Source: Ancrocorticia sp039812645
Lineage (GTDB): Bacteria > Actinomycetota > Actinomycetes > Actinomycetales > Actinomycetaceae
Direction: 5' to 3'
Length of the DNA stretch: 64,000 nucleotides
NCBI GenBank assembly: GCA_039812645.1
Contig: JBDIAV010000003.1
Location: 1 to 64,000, forward strand
Shown here: one piece after another, positions 34,924-44,315 of the stretch
Layout: each line of letters begins with the position of its first letter
Position numbering within the stretch: the first letter of the stretch is position 1
Position numbers and translations under genes: made by a program
The notes under the pieces: model-generated
The model's database searches: none
Seen by the model: the letters and a program-made list of their open reading frames with translations, nothing else
Told to the model about the DNA's origin: nothing

Positions 34924-36069
34924 TTAGCTGGTAGCTGCCTGAGCCAAAACGCGTGCGATTTCCTGCTGGTAGCGCAGAACAGTGAAGCGCGATGTGGCAT
35001 TATCAAATCCCGCGCGCGCGAGTTCTGCGGCGCGCTCTGGATCATCAAGGAGTTCTTTCAGTGCCCGCGCGAGATCGCTGGCCGAATCCGGCTGGGCATG
35101 AAGACCGTTCGTCCCATCGGTGATGATTTCAGTGAGACCCTGGACTGCTGAAACAACTAGGGGGCGGTAAGCAAGTTGTGCTTCGACCGCAACGTTCCCA
35201 AACGGTTCCACACGCGATGGCACAATAACGATGTCCGCTGCGGCGAGAGAATTCCACACGGGGCGGACATAGCCGTGGAACGTTACCGCATCCGCGAGGT
35301 CGTCCTTGCTCGCACGTTCACGGAGCTCATCCTCAAACCATTCGTATCCGGGGAAGATCGCTCCGTAGAGATCAAGATGAACGTTGTATCCCTGCGAGCG
35401 CAGCTGCGCGACGGCTTCTAGCGCGATATCTGTACCCTTGCGGGGACTCAGCCTCCCTACAAGAGCGACGTGGGTCGGACCGGAATGGGCGGGGTGCGGC
35501 TGAGATTCGGTTTCTGGACCGGGTACACCATTGTAGACAAGCTCGAGCTTGTTCTTGAGAAGAGGAAGAACGCTGGTAATTGCGCGGGCGGCGGCATTGC
35601 TGTTGACGACACCGATTTTTGCAAGGGCGAGGGGGGATACAAGGGCCGTCCGAACGATTCGAGAACCATCCTCCTCCGCTTCATGCACATGGACAACAGA
35701 GGGGATGTGGGACACAAGGGCGGCTACCTGCCATACTGGAATCGTCAGAGTATTGACCCATACGACGCTCGGACGCAGCGAGCGTAGAAGCCGACGGGCA
35801 CCGAGCGTAGCGTTGATTGTGTCCCGAAGAAAGCCAAGGATTCGCCGGGGATGTAGGAGTGCCTTCCGAAGAACGGGGAAGGGAATGACGAGGATATCGG
35901 CGCCACGTTCAGCGAGCAGTGGTAACAGGGGACCCTCGTGAGGAATTGTGACGACAACCCGCCACCCCGCATCGACAAATCCAGTGACGGTCTCTAAGAG
36001 CTGTAGATCTGATCCGTAGAGATCGGGGGAGGGGTGCGCCACGAGGACTGTTCGTTGCTCTTCTGACAC
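34924..36069 (-). CDS. GT-B glycosyltransferase, family 4 type
   Basis: 381 residues from GTG 36069, chosen because AAAGGAG lies 7 nt upstream; the frame runs open to 36303 with no better site. The N-terminal Rossmann half has TVLVAHPSPDLYGSDLQLLE. The C-terminal donor half begins VALVGRLSPRKGTDIALEAVA and has VTFHGYVRPVWNSLAAADIV, then VPSRVEPFGNVAVEAQLAYR, the E-x7-E retaining GT4 motif. It is probably a retaining transferase acting on a lipid-linked glycan at the inner membrane face. It is divergent from the next transferase, with 312 bp between the two starts. Confidence 0.88.
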   Translation of the reverse strand: MSEEQRTVLVAHPSPDLYGSDLQLLETVTGFVDAGWRVVVTIPHEGPLLPLLAERGADILVIPFPVLRKALLHPRRILGFLRDTINATLGARRLLRSLRPSVVWVNTLTIPVWQVAALVSHIPSVVHVHEAEEDGSRIVRTALVSPLALAKIGVVNSNAAARAITSVLPLLKNKLELVYNGVPGPETESQPHPAHSGPTHVALVGRLSPRKGTDIALEAVAQLRSQGYNVHLDLYGAIFPGYEWFEDELRERASKDDLADAVTFHGYVRPVWNSLAAADIVIVPSRVEPFGNVAVEAQLAYRPLVVSAVQGLTEIITDGTNGLHAQPDSASDLARALKELLDDPERAAELARAGFDNATSRFTVLRYQQEIARVLAQAATS

Positions 36070-36381
36070 TAGGTACTCCTTTTGAAAAGACAATTTCAAT
36101 GTAACGGACGTCAATCGTGCCGTATCTGACACCATTATTCCACTGATTGTCATCAAGTTACGCATTATTATGTACAAAGGCTTTGCTTTTGAGACTCGTA
36201 TCGCTGTGTCGCCACGGTTCATAGACCGAGCCCGGCCTGGGCTGAGTGGTGGTCTAGTATGGCGACGGGCACGCAGCACATCGGACAGATCAGGGAGAAA
36301 CATGATCGTGAATGGTCGCAGAGTCGTCGAAGCACCCCTCTACGCACCCCTCTACTTTGGTATGACATTAGGAGTCTTGTT
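36070..36381. other. Divergent promoter region between two glycosyltransferases
   Basis: AT-rich core. On the plus strand TTGTCA (from about 36146) and TATGTA are spaced 16 bp and could serve the gene at 36382, which would then have a leader of about 200 nt. The minus gene has only its ribosome-binding site visible close by. No gene is seen. Confidence 0.35.
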
Positions 36382-37545
36382 GTGAAGCGTTCATTATCAA
36401 TAGCAATGGTGGGAACCCGTGGGGCTCCCGCACACTACGGGGGGTTCGAGACCGCGGTTGAAGAGATCGGTGTTCGTCTTGCAGATCGCGGCCACCAGGT
36501 TCGCGTGTATTGCCGCACAGGTAACTCTGACGTCACCGGCACATATCGTGGAATGGAACTGGTCACTCTGCCCGCATTGCGGCAGCGAAGCCTGGAAACG
36601 TTGAGCCACACCGGTCTCTCAGCTTTCCACCTGGCGGCCCACCGAACGGATGTGGCTTTCCTTTTCAATGCGGCGAATTCACCCTTCCTTCCCGTTTTCC
36701 GGGCTGCTCGCATCCCGGTTGCCACTCATGTGGACGGGCTTGAGTGGAAGCGCGGCAAATGGGGCAAGGGCGGTCAGCGTTATTACCGCGGCGCCGAGAC
36801 TGCGTCGGTGTGGATGTCCGATGCTCTCATTGCCGACGCGCAGGGAATTGCCGACTACTACCTCGACGAGTACAACATTCCTACGGAGCTCATCGCCTAC
36901 GGTGCTCCGATCATCGAAGATGCGGGAAGCGGTAAGCTGGCGGAGCTTGACCTCGCCCCAGACGCCTTCCATCTGGCAGTCGCCCGATTCGAACCGGAGA
37001 ACCATATCCACCTCATTGTGGAGGGCTACGTTCGTTCCACTGCCAAGCTACCGCTCGTGGTGGTCGGCTCGGCTCCGTACGCAAACGAATACACGGCGAA
37101 GATCAAGGCGATTGCTGGAAACGACCCTCGGGTTCGGCTTCTCGGCGGTGTCTGGGATCAGGAGCTGCTCGATCAGCTCTACGCTAACGCATTGACCTAC
37201 CTGCATGGCCATTCCGTCGGCGGTACTAATCCGTCGTTGTTGCGTGCCATCGGAGCAGGAGCAGCCACCTCGGCGTTTGACGTCTCCTTTAATCGTGAAG
37301 TTGTGGGCGAGGCGGGTACCTTCTTCGCCAACGCGGAAGATGTGGCCCGTCTGGTTGAGGCCGCTGAGGCCGATGTTCCAGGGCAACGTGCGCGGGGAGT
37401 ACAACTGCGTGAGCGCGCTCGCGCCTACGATTGGGATCTGGTGGCTGATGGATATGAGGACCTTGCTTTCCGGTTGGCTGCCAGGACCACGCCCGGAACT
37501 CATTTCGGCCGTCGTCGTCGCAAGGTGAAGGGATCAGGAAAGTGA
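36382..37545 (+). CDS. GT-B glycosyltransferase (DUF1972/rhamnosyltransferase-like)
   Basis: 387 residues from GTG 36382 (AGGAG 7 nt upstream; the open frame begins at 36259). The N terminus AMVGTRGAPAHYGGFETAVE is the signature of the DUF1972-type transferases, which include RgpA-like rhamnosyltransferases. Donor-half motifs are FHLAVARFEPENHIHLIVEG, RVRLLGGVWDQELLDQLYAN and HGHSVGGTNPSLLRAIGAGA. A role in transferring rhamnose or a similar sugar early in glycan assembly is an inference from family. Overlaps the next gene by GTGA. Confidence 0.85.
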   Translation: MKRSLSIAMVGTRGAPAHYGGFETAVEEIGVRLADRGHQVRVYCRTGNSDVTGTYRGMELVTLPALRQRSLETLSHTGLSAFHLAAHRTDVAFLFNAANSPFLPVFRAARIPVATHVDGLEWKRGKWGKGGQRYYRGAETASVWMSDALIADAQGIADYYLDEYNIPTELIAYGAPIIEDAGSGKLAELDLAPDAFHLAVARFEPENHIHLIVEGYVRSTAKLPLVVVGSAPYANEYTAKIKAIAGNDPRVRLLGGVWDQELLDQLYANALTYLHGHSVGGTNPSLLRAIGAGAATSAFDVSFNREVVGEAGTFFANAEDVARLVEAAEADVPGQRARGVQLRERARAYDWDLVADGYEDLAFRLAARTTPGTHFGRRRRKVKGSGK

Positions 37546-38285
37546 ACGAAGCTGTCAACGAAAGCTATCTAGACATTGTTCGGCGCCTCTCGGCCGCCCA
37601 GAAGGGTGCGGCCCGCAGTGCGCCCGCGTACTCTCGTTTTGTCAATCGCAAAATCGGTCGTTTGCTCGCCGCCGCCGCCTACAAGGCTGGGCTTACCCCC
37701 AATCAGGTAACCGGTATCAGTGCTCTTCACACCTTTACCGGCATCGCGCTGCTAGCCCTTGTTCCGCCGAGCTGGTGGCTTGGCATCCTCGTGTTGATTC
37801 TCCTTGTGCTGGGCTACGCCTGGGATTCCGCCGACGGCCAAGTTGCTCGCCTGACCGGAACTGGAAGTTCTGCCGGCGAGTGGCTCGATCACATCTGCGA
37901 TGCTTTTAAGGTGGTGTCGCTGCCGCTTGGCATGCTCATCGGTCTTTATCGCTTTGATGCGGTGGATTCGGTGTGGTTGCTCGTGCCGATCGTCAACGCT
38001 ATTACGTCCTCCGTCCAATTCTTTGCGATGATCCTCACTGAACAGTTGCGGCGGGCTCATGGAGTGACGTCAAAGGCTGAGACGGGAGGTCGCGCTCCAT
38101 GGCTACGCTCCGTGCTGGTGCTGCCCACCGATTACGGTGTGCTGTGCCTGGCATTCGCGCTCTACGGTTCCACGCAGTTATTTGTTGGTATCTACGGGCT
38201 TATTACGCTCGCGACGGTTGGTTTCCTTTGCCTGGCATTGCCAAAGTGGTTCCGGGACGTTCGCGCTCTCGGTTCTACTCAGTAG
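37542..38285 (+). CDS. CDP-alcohol phosphatidyltransferase family membrane protein
   Basis: 247 residues, six or so membrane spans. The active site is complete: DSADGQVARLTGTGSSAGEW continuing LDHICD, that is D-x2-D-G-x2-A-R-x8-G-x3-D-x3-D (Asp95, Asp98, Asp116, Asp120), which binds divalent metal and a CDP-linked alcohol. Usual members make phospholipids, but placement between glycosyltransferases suggests transfer of an alcohol phosphate (for example glycerol- or inositol-phosphate) to a glycan or its lipid carrier. The N-terminal 35 residues are hydrophilic. GTG start coupled to the preceding gene. Confidence 0.87.
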   Translation: MNEAVNESYLDIVRRLSAAQKGAARSAPAYSRFVNRKIGRLLAAAAYKAGLTPNQVTGISALHTFTGIALLALVPPSWWLGILVLILLVLGYAWDSADGQVARLTGTGSSAGEWLDHICDAFKVVSLPLGMLIGLYRFDAVDSVWLLVPIVNAITSSVQFFAMILTEQLRRAHGVTSKAETGGRAPWLRSVLVLPTDYGVLCLAFALYGSTQLFVGIYGLITLATVGFLCLALPKWFRDVRALGSTQ

Positions 38286-38294
38286 GGGGAGACC

Positions 38295-39185
38295 ATGACG
38301 ATGTCTACAGATGCCCGGCTCGTCGTCGTAAACTACGGTTCATCGCGACTGCTCGAAAAGAATCTGGCACAGCTTCCGAATACGGCCCACGTGGTTGTTG
38401 TTGATAACTTCTCTGGGGACGCGGAACGTTCACGGATGAAGGATCTTGGTTCCTCGCGTGGCTGGACAGTCCTCACTCCCGAAGCGAACCTGGGGTTCGG
38501 AGATGGTGTTAATCTGGGCGTTGAGCGAGCGTTCGTTGATGGTGCCGATGTAGTTGTTGTGCTCAATCCAGATGCGGTGATGACGGCGGAGAATCTTGAC
38601 GGATTGGTTGCCTCGGTTCTTGCTCATCCAGGGGCGCTTGTTTCTCCGCTCATGTCGGACAGCAGTGGAAAGATCACATATTCCGGGCAGGAAGTCGATG
38701 TAGAAGTTGGCCGCAACCGGCGTGCAAATTTTGCTACAGCTCAGCATCCTTGGCTGACTGGTGCCTGTCTCGCTTTTACATTGGAGGCGTGGCGCACGTC
38801 GGGAGGCTTCGGTGGAGACTACTTCCTGTATTGGGAGGATGTGGACATATCGTGGGCGATGGTTGCCCACGGAGGTTCTCTTCACCTCGAGGATTCGGTG
38901 GTAGTCGTCCATGACGAAGGTGGAACACAGTCGAAGTCGCGCGTCAGCTCGAAGTCGCCCACCTACATCTATTACAACTGCCGTAATCGCCTAGTATTTG
39001 CGGCTCGTCATCTTACTCCAGAGCAGCAGCGGCGTTGGGCACGACTGAGTCCGCGCTATGCCCGTGAGGTCTTGCTGAGTGGTGGATCACGCTTAGCGAT
39101 GGTCTCGCCAAAGCACGTATGGGCGGCCGTTCGGGGTACTGTGTCGGGATTGATTCATTTACGTTCAATGCGTTCAAACGGATAG
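38295..39185 (+). CDS. Family 2 glycosyltransferase (rhamnosyl/galactofuranosyl-type)
   Basis: 296 residues; ATG with GGGGGAG upstream. VVVNYGSSRLLEKNLAQLP, HVVVVDNFSGD, NLGFGDGVNLGV (the N-x-G-F-[GA]-x-G-x-N motif of WbbL-like enzymes), VVVLNPDAVM and YFLYWEDVDISWAM (catalytic ED region). These are hallmarks of GT2 rhamnosyl- or galactofuranosyl-transferases in actinobacteria. Cytosolic face of the membrane. It ends 17 bp before an 18-bp terminator hairpin. Confidence 0.88.
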   Translation: MTMSTDARLVVVNYGSSRLLEKNLAQLPNTAHVVVVDNFSGDAERSRMKDLGSSRGWTVLTPEANLGFGDGVNLGVERAFVDGADVVVVLNPDAVMTAENLDGLVASVLAHPGALVSPLMSDSSGKITYSGQEVDVEVGRNRRANFATAQHPWLTGACLAFTLEAWRTSGGFGGDYFLYWEDVDISWAMVAHGGSLHLEDSVVVVHDEGGTQSKSRVSSKSPTYIYYNCRNRLVFAARHLTPEQQRRWARLSPRYAREVLLSGGSRLAMVSPKHVWAAVRGTVSGLIHLRSMRSNG

Positions 39186-39202
39186 CACCTATTTCTCTCA
39201 AC

Positions 39203-39240
39203 AATGAGGGGGACCAGCTTAAAAGCTGGTCCCCCTCATT
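39203..39240. terminator. Perfect 18-bp hairpin between convergent glycosyltransferases
   Basis: 39203-39220 pairs exactly with 39223-39240. Both flanking genes end within 20 bp, so it can serve as terminator on either strand. Confidence 0.8.
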
Positions 39241-39249
39241 GCGTTACGA

Positions 39250-40197
39250 TCAGCCGCGTGAATAGTCCTCAACTTCCTGAGCCCCTACAAGAGCGGACAG
39301 AGCACCCGCGAGGGAGTAGATATCCTTCGTCTGGCGAGCAACTTTACGATTGTCACGGCGGATAAGCCCGTACGCGATGAGCGCAACGCTCATGAGGATC
39401 CGCAAGACTGAGCGTGCAGCGATGGCTACGCGGGCAACAAATCGCCCGCGACGCCCCGGTGTTGTTGCGATGACAGAGCGCGCCCATGAAGCCCCAGAGC
39501 GAAATGCTCGGCGGCGCATCCATGAATGCGTCATTCGTTCTGGAGCCACAGGCTCCGTTGCGACTGCCTCGTCGCACCATTCAATGATTCCACCTGCGGC
39601 AACAATCTCATGGGTTAGCAGTGTGTCCTCGCCGCCACGTAGGCCAAGGCGAGGATCAAACTGGAGCTTGTGATCTCGAAGGAAGTTCATATCAAGAAGC
39701 AGGCTTCCTGCGCCAGCCCCCGATTTCTTGGTGCCCGTTGGGAAGCGTGCGGTTTCGAAGATTCCGGAGGCGACGACAAAGGGGTTGGGAATCTTGTCAG
39801 GGAGAACAGAAAGAACAGGCCCAGCAACCGCCGCGCATTGTACGCGCTCCCAGTGCTCAAGAAGGTATCTGAGCCAGTTGGGCTCAGGAGATTGGTCGTC
39901 GTCGAAGAAAACAAGAAGACGGTAATCCGCGGCTGCCTTGAGTGCGGCGTTACGCGCTGCGGCGATGCCTGGCGTGGGCTCGGAGAGGTAATGAACGGGA
40001 ACGGGAGTGACCACTGCTGCCACCGCATCTTCAGCACTACGTTCCGGATCGTTGTCCACGATAAGGATGTCAATAGGGACATCCAGTTCCGCAGCCTGTT
40101 CCGCGACGGCTTGGACGGCGGGCTCAAGAGTCAGGGGTCGTTTGTAGGTGAGAATAGCAACGACAACGGGTCCCTGAGGGAGCGAGGATGGGCTCAT
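39250..40197 (-). CDS. Family 2 glycosyltransferase
   Basis: 315 residues from ATG 40197 (AGGAGAAA about 10 nt upstream; the longer frame from 40254 has no ribosome-binding site). VVVAILTYKRPLTLEPAVQA, ILIVDNDPERSAEDAVAA, EPTPGIAAARNAALKAA, FFDDDQSPE (DxD), GAGAGSLLLDMNFLRDH and LGLRGGEDTLLTHE. Closely similar to the gene at 32775, so the two arose by duplication and may add the same sugar in different linkages. C-terminal hydrophobic stretch near 265-285. Confidence 0.87.
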   Translation of the reverse strand: MSPSSLPQGPVVVAILTYKRPLTLEPAVQAVAEQAAELDVPIDILIVDNDPERSAEDAVAAVVTPVPVHYLSEPTPGIAAARNAALKAAADYRLLVFFDDDQSPEPNWLRYLLEHWERVQCAAVAGPVLSVLPDKIPNPFVVASGIFETARFPTGTKKSGAGAGSLLLDMNFLRDHKLQFDPRLGLRGGEDTLLTHEIVAAGGIIEWCDEAVATEPVAPERMTHSWMRRRAFRSGASWARSVIATTPGRRGRFVARVAIAARSVLRILMSVALIAYGLIRRDNRKVARQTKDIYSLAGALSALVGAQEVEDYSRG

Positions 40198-40696
40198 CTT
40201 ATATTTCTCCTGGGGTGACTGAGGACACGGTGGCTCTGTTGAACCACATGTCACGCAACATCAGGCAGAAAAGGAAATGCTGCCTGTGACCACAAGAAGG
40301 AATGGAGATACCTTCTCGGGATTCTCTCGTAAATGCAATGACAATTTTACCATTTTCGTAGACGCTCTCTCTGTATTCGAGAAGCAAAACCGTTATGATT
40401 GCGGCTATTTGGGCTTATTATGTCGAATGTTTTTGTGATGACAGGAACCACACTTCCGTTCCCTCTGAAAGAAGGGCTCGCGCCACTTTGAACGGTAATA
40501 TTCATAGTGACTATCTGACGCGGCGTGGAATTCCAGGCCGTTATTCGGATCAATGAATGTCTGCCGGCCCGCGAGATCCTCTTAAGTGCTCGTGTCATCG
40601 GTTGGACAAATGGATCACTAACGACGTTCGTGAATTGGTTTCTCACGTGAGGTGAGCGACGCGTCCTTTTCGAACAAAAGCCAGGAGAAAGAAAAC
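40198..40696. other. 499-bp divergent intergenic region, no gene seen
   Basis: Lower GC than its flanks, particularly 40320-40450. No recognisable promoter pair and no ORF with plausible product. It separates the divergent glycosyltransferase and pyruvyl-transferase-like genes. Confidence 0.4.
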
Positions 40697-41773
40697 GTGA
40701 CTCGAGTACTTTTGCTCTGGACTACTCCAAATTCCACAAACCTAGGCGTGCGAGCATTGGGGGAGGGATCTGCTGCTTTGGTACGTAGGGTCGCACCAGA
40801 TGCAGAAATCCTTACCCAGAGTTATGGTCAAGGTGAGGCTCCCGTGAACATTGGCGTGGGCCGCAGTCTGCTGCGCGAGTTTGTGCTTAATTCTCGTGGC
40901 CTGAAGACATGGGTGAAAGGGTTTGACCTCGTTGTCGATACCCGGGCTGGCGATTCCTTCGCGGATATCTACGGTCTTCCGAGACTGCGCAAGATCTGTA
41001 ATATGGCGAACTTCGTCAAGGCTTGCGGTGTGCCCCTTGTGATCGGTCCCCAGACTATCGGTCCTTTCACAACTCGCCAGGGTAAACGTCTAGGAGCCGC
41101 TTCACTGCGACGGGCGAGCCTGGTGATGGCGCGTGATTCAGCCTCGATGGAGGCCGCCACCCGTTTGGGACGCACTCCGGATGTCCTCACATCGGATGTT
41201 GTTTTTGCCATGGAACAGCCGGAAGCTGAGGGAAAGCGTGATGTGCTCCTCAACGTTTCGGGTCTCTTGTGGAACTCCGATGATCACGGCTCCGCGCGGG
41301 AGTATCAGAACACTGTCCGGGAAGTTATCCGAGGGCTCCATGAGCGCGGGAGAACCGTGAGTCTGCTGTCGCATGTCCTGGACTCAGATCTATTGGATAA
41401 CGATGAACCAACGGCGCGGATGCTCAGCGAAGAATTCGGGATAGAGCATGTTGTGCCACGAGACCTGACGCATTTGCGTTCCCTCGTCAAGGGTGCGGAC
41501 CTTGTCATTGGTTCCAGGATGCACGCCTGTCTGAACTCCTTGTCTGTGGGAACCCCGGCAATCCCGTTGGCCTATTCGCGAAAGTTTAAGCCGCTGCTGG
41601 GCGATCTTGGATGGAATCATGTTGTGGATCTTCATGACTCAACAACGCCTGCTGCCGATGCGCTAGCTATTCTTGATGGCAACCCCGACCTGGCGGTTCA
41701 GGTTCTTGAGGTGAGAAAGCGTGCTGATGAGCTGCTCGACGTTGCTGTCAAGGCGTTGCAAAAGTACATTTGA
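40697..41773 (+). CDS. Polysaccharide pyruvyl transferase family protein (CsaB/WcaK-like)
   Basis: 358 residues from GTG 40697, preceded by AGGAGAAA (the frame is open from 40652). The N-terminal segment LWTTPNSTNLGVRALGEGSA, GPQTIGPFTTRQGKRLG, MARDSASMEAATRLG and the C-terminal GSRMHACLNSLSVGTPAIPL are typical of the family, in which a GT-B-like fold transfers pyruvate from phosphoenolpyruvate to form a ketal on a sugar. Pyruvylation adds negative charge and can anchor S-layer-type proteins. It would decorate the glycan made by neighbouring genes. Followed by a 21-bp terminator hairpin. Confidence 0.82.
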   Translation: MTRVLLLWTTPNSTNLGVRALGEGSAALVRRVAPDAEILTQSYGQGEAPVNIGVGRSLLREFVLNSRGLKTWVKGFDLVVDTRAGDSFADIYGLPRLRKICNMANFVKACGVPLVIGPQTIGPFTTRQGKRLGAASLRRASLVMARDSASMEAATRLGRTPDVLTSDVVFAMEQPEAEGKRDVLLNVSGLLWNSDDHGSAREYQNTVREVIRGLHERGRTVSLLSHVLDSDLLDNDEPTARMLSEEFGIEHVVPRDLTHLRSLVKGADLVIGSRMHACLNSLSVGTPAIPLAYSRKFKPLLGDLGWNHVVDLHDSTTPAADALAILDGNPDLAVQVLEVRKRADELLDVAVKALQKYI

Positions 41774-41840
41774 GTTGGCGGATCCAAGATGCACGACAGC
41801 TGTCAGAAATGGCTGTTAACTCCTCAAATTGACGCGTGAA

Positions 41841-41887
41841 GAACGGCTCTTGTGGCCAGCCCATTTGGCTGGCCACAAGAGCCGTTC
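41841..41887. terminator. Perfect 21-bp hairpin between convergent genes
   Basis: 41841-41861 pairs exactly with 41867-41887, loop 5 nt. It lies between the pyruvyl-transferase-like gene and the flippase and can act on both strands. Confidence 0.8.
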
Positions 41888-41944
41888 GTTGGTCTAGGTG
41901 CGCCCAACGCTAGTTGTTGAAACGCCCGACGAGTTGTTGAGGTA

Positions 41945-43435
41945 CTAGTCCTTCTTTTCCTCCGTGCCAGGCTTACCGGGACGGTTCCGAACCATTGCGG
42001 CCATCGCAAAAACGTCTTTGAGGTCGTTGCGGAATGCTGGAACAACACCGATGAGAACAAGGTACGCAGCCACTCCGGCGAGAGCGCCAAGGATCATACT
42101 GATAAGTGAGCCGAGTCCAGCCGATGCGGTAGTCGCCGCGTAGGACGCGCATCCAACCACCGCTGCCTGCGCAACAACACTAAAGGCGTTCTTGTAGAGC
42201 GCGCGCTGTGGGATGGGGGTGTTGCGACCGAGCCACCATAGGGAGATCGGCCATGACAGGGCAGGTGCGATCATGTACCCGACGGCGAGCCCAATCGTTC
42301 CCCAGTAGCTTCCGATGATAATGCAGGAAAACTTAATGAGGGCCTGGACGATGGAATACCGGAACAGGACAGAGGTGAGTCCTCGTGCGAGGTAGATCCA
42401 GTATCCAACCATGGCGAGAGTCTGGAACAATGCGGCAATTGCAAAGAGGCGCAGGTAAGGGGTGGAGGCTGCCCATTCGTTTCCGAGGATCACCGGAACG
42501 ATAGCGGATGCTCCTCCGGCCACCAGAGCCATGGCGAGGCCGAGTGGAAGTGCAAGGGCCAATTGTCCTTGGCGAACGAAGCGGTCAAAGCGCGGCTGGT
42601 CATTAGTAAGTTGGCTGAGAACCGGCAGGGCAACGGTGGTACTCGGTGTGCGGATCTGATTGATCGGTGTCATAAGAAGCTGGAAGGCGCGATTGTAAAA
42701 ACCGAGAATGCCTGTACCGAAACGGATGCCGATGATCCATGTGTCCACGTTGTTTGCCGCATATCCAATGATCTGTGATCCAAGAAGGCTGATACCAAAT
42801 CTCATGAACCGACGCACGGATACGCTGCGGGTGTAGAGCCTGGGCAGCCAACGCCCGGCTATCACCATACCGATGAGGAGGGTGGCAGCAGTTGTCATTT
42901 GCTGGATGACCAGTGCCCAGTATCCTAATCCCGCCACCGCGCTGATGATGCCGACGGTGAGTCCGAGAACTGCCGAGGCTATCTCGGTTGCAGCGATGGC
43001 CTTGAAACGAAGTCCGCGCACCAAATTGGCTCTGTACTGTGTGGTCAGTCCGTTGAGAAGGAAGATAACGGAAAGTACCTGGGTGACCTGTTTGAGGTCG
43101 GGATGCCCGGAAAAGCTGGCGATAAGCGGTGCCCCCGCAAAGACGATAATGGAGAGGACAGCTCCAATAGCGGTGTTGAGCCAGAAAAGGTTGTCTCGCT
43201 CAGCTCGGCTGAGCGTGGGGGATTGAATAGCAGCAGAAGATAGACCGAAATCCCGGAACAGCTCTCCAAAGGTGACGATGGACACTGCCAAGGCGAAAAG
43301 CCCATAATCATCGGAATTGAGGAGCCTAGCAAGGATGACAACGCCTAAAAATTGAGTAATCATCTTGGCAGCTTGTGCCACGAGGGTTACCGCTGCTCCA
43401 CGTGCCGCGCGTCCACCGAGCCCTGTACTGCTCAC
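41945..43435 (-). CDS. Polysaccharide flippase (Wzx/MVF-type)
   Basis: 496 residues from GTG 43435, which has GGGAG 8 nt upstream; an ATG six codons earlier has none. Twelve or more hydrophobic spans run the whole length, with the PST-family N terminus GGRAARGAAVTLVAQAAKMI and LARLLNSDDYGLFALAVSIV, FGLSSAAIQSPTLSRAERDN and the middle IRTPSTTVALPVLSQLTNDQ. It should move lipid-linked oligosaccharide or glycan repeat units across the membrane, the export step for the cluster. No polymerase gene is in the window. Confidence 0.9.
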   Translation of the reverse strand: MSSTGLGGRAARGAAVTLVAQAAKMITQFLGVVILARLLNSDDYGLFALAVSIVTFGELFRDFGLSSAAIQSPTLSRAERDNLFWLNTAIGAVLSIIVFAGAPLIASFSGHPDLKQVTQVLSVIFLLNGLTTQYRANLVRGLRFKAIAATEIASAVLGLTVGIISAVAGLGYWALVIQQMTTAATLLIGMVIAGRWLPRLYTRSVSVRRFMRFGISLLGSQIIGYAANNVDTWIIGIRFGTGILGFYNRAFQLLMTPINQIRTPSTTVALPVLSQLTNDQPRFDRFVRQGQLALALPLGLAMALVAGGASAIVPVILGNEWAASTPYLRLFAIAALFQTLAMVGYWIYLARGLTSVLFRYSIVQALIKFSCIIIGSYWGTIGLAVGYMIAPALSWPISLWWLGRNTPIPQRALYKNAFSVVAQAAVVGCASYAATTASAGLGSLISMILGALAGVAAYLVLIGVVPAFRNDLKDVFAMAAMVRNRPGKPGTEEKKD

Positions 43436-43601
43436 TCTGCACACTCCCAGCATTGAATCATCTGAGCTCGCTCGGATCCTCGGCTATGGTTTTCCATCGG
43501 TTTAATCTCCCTAGTACATTTCCGGGGGCGGTTGGCCCATCCGGACATATTACGCCACCGAGAACGAGCTGCCCGATCCGGAAATTGGCGTCACGTGATG
43601 A

Positions 43602-43630
43602 ATAATAGCCGCGTCACCTGGATCTTTGAA
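43602..43630 (-). promoter_or_regulatory. Candidate promoter of the flippase gene
   Basis: On the minus strand TTCAAA (43630-43625) and TATTAT (43607-43602) are spaced 17 bp. The leader to the GTG start would be about 160 nt. The remaining bases of 43436-43814 hold nothing else I recognise. Confidence 0.4.
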
Positions 43631-43814
43631 TAGTTTTGTTAAAACATGGAGCTCTCCGTGATTGGTGTCACTTGGGTGTGGGATTCCATGAATGTGCGGG
43701 ATAAATGGCAGTTTTGAGAATATTCTCTTTTTGGTACGGAGTGAACTGGTGGATCATATGTCAGGTGGAATGCTGCGAGTGAGTTTCCTTGGAGTTGACT
43801 GTCACTCTTGACGA

Positions 43815-44315
43815 TCAGTCAGTGGTGTCTCGCGCGAGTTTGGCGCCCCAAAGCTGCGCCAACTCTGATTCTCCGGGTGCTAGCGGCCCCTTTGAGGCAC
43901 CCACCACGAACATCTGCGTGCTCACCTCGATATCGGGGTGCCGTTGCCTGATGATCTTCGCGGCTGTCTTGGCCGACGATCCGTTCATCCATGCGCGCCC
44001 GCTTGCGGTCCCAAAGGCGGCGACGCGTAGTCCCTCGGGCAACTGCGCGCCATCTAGCCAGTCGCGAATTCCCACCGGGCTTGGTTGGCCGCCGTCGGCC
44101 GCCGCGAGTCCGCGGGTGACAGATGTTGAGAGGGTTCGGTTGTGGGTGGGGCCGCCGACGAGAAGAAGATCCGTGCCCGTTGGCACCTGCTGGGGAGCGT
44201 CTGCAACAGCGACGACGGCGACTTCGCCCCCTTCGCTCCGCAGTCCATCAGCGATTGCTTTGCCGGTGGCTGCGACGTTTCCGAACGACGATTCGATGAT
44301 CATTAGGGCTCTCAT
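43815..44315 (-). CDS. Flavodoxin-like protein, paralogue 1
   Basis: 166 residues; AAAGGAC precedes ATG. The FMN-phosphate loop is IIESSFGNVAATGKAIADGL (S-x-F-G-N, a variant of T/S-x-T-G-x-T), followed by DLLLVGGPTHNR (the second FMN loop) and VAAFGTASGRAWMNGSSAKTA. The gene is a paralogue of the one ending at 46173. The variant loop matches small flavodoxin-domain proteins of actinobacteria rather than electron-carrier flavodoxins; partner unknown. The start overlaps the end of the MutS-like remnant upstream by 4 bp. Confidence 0.8.
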   Translation of the reverse strand: MRALMIIESSFGNVAATGKAIADGLRSEGGEVAVVAVADAPQQVPTGTDLLLVGGPTHNRTLSTSVTRGLAAADGGQPSPVGIRDWLDGAQLPEGLRVAAFGTASGRAWMNGSSAKTAAKIIRQRHPDIEVSTQMFVVGASKGPLAPGESELAQLWGAKLARDTTD

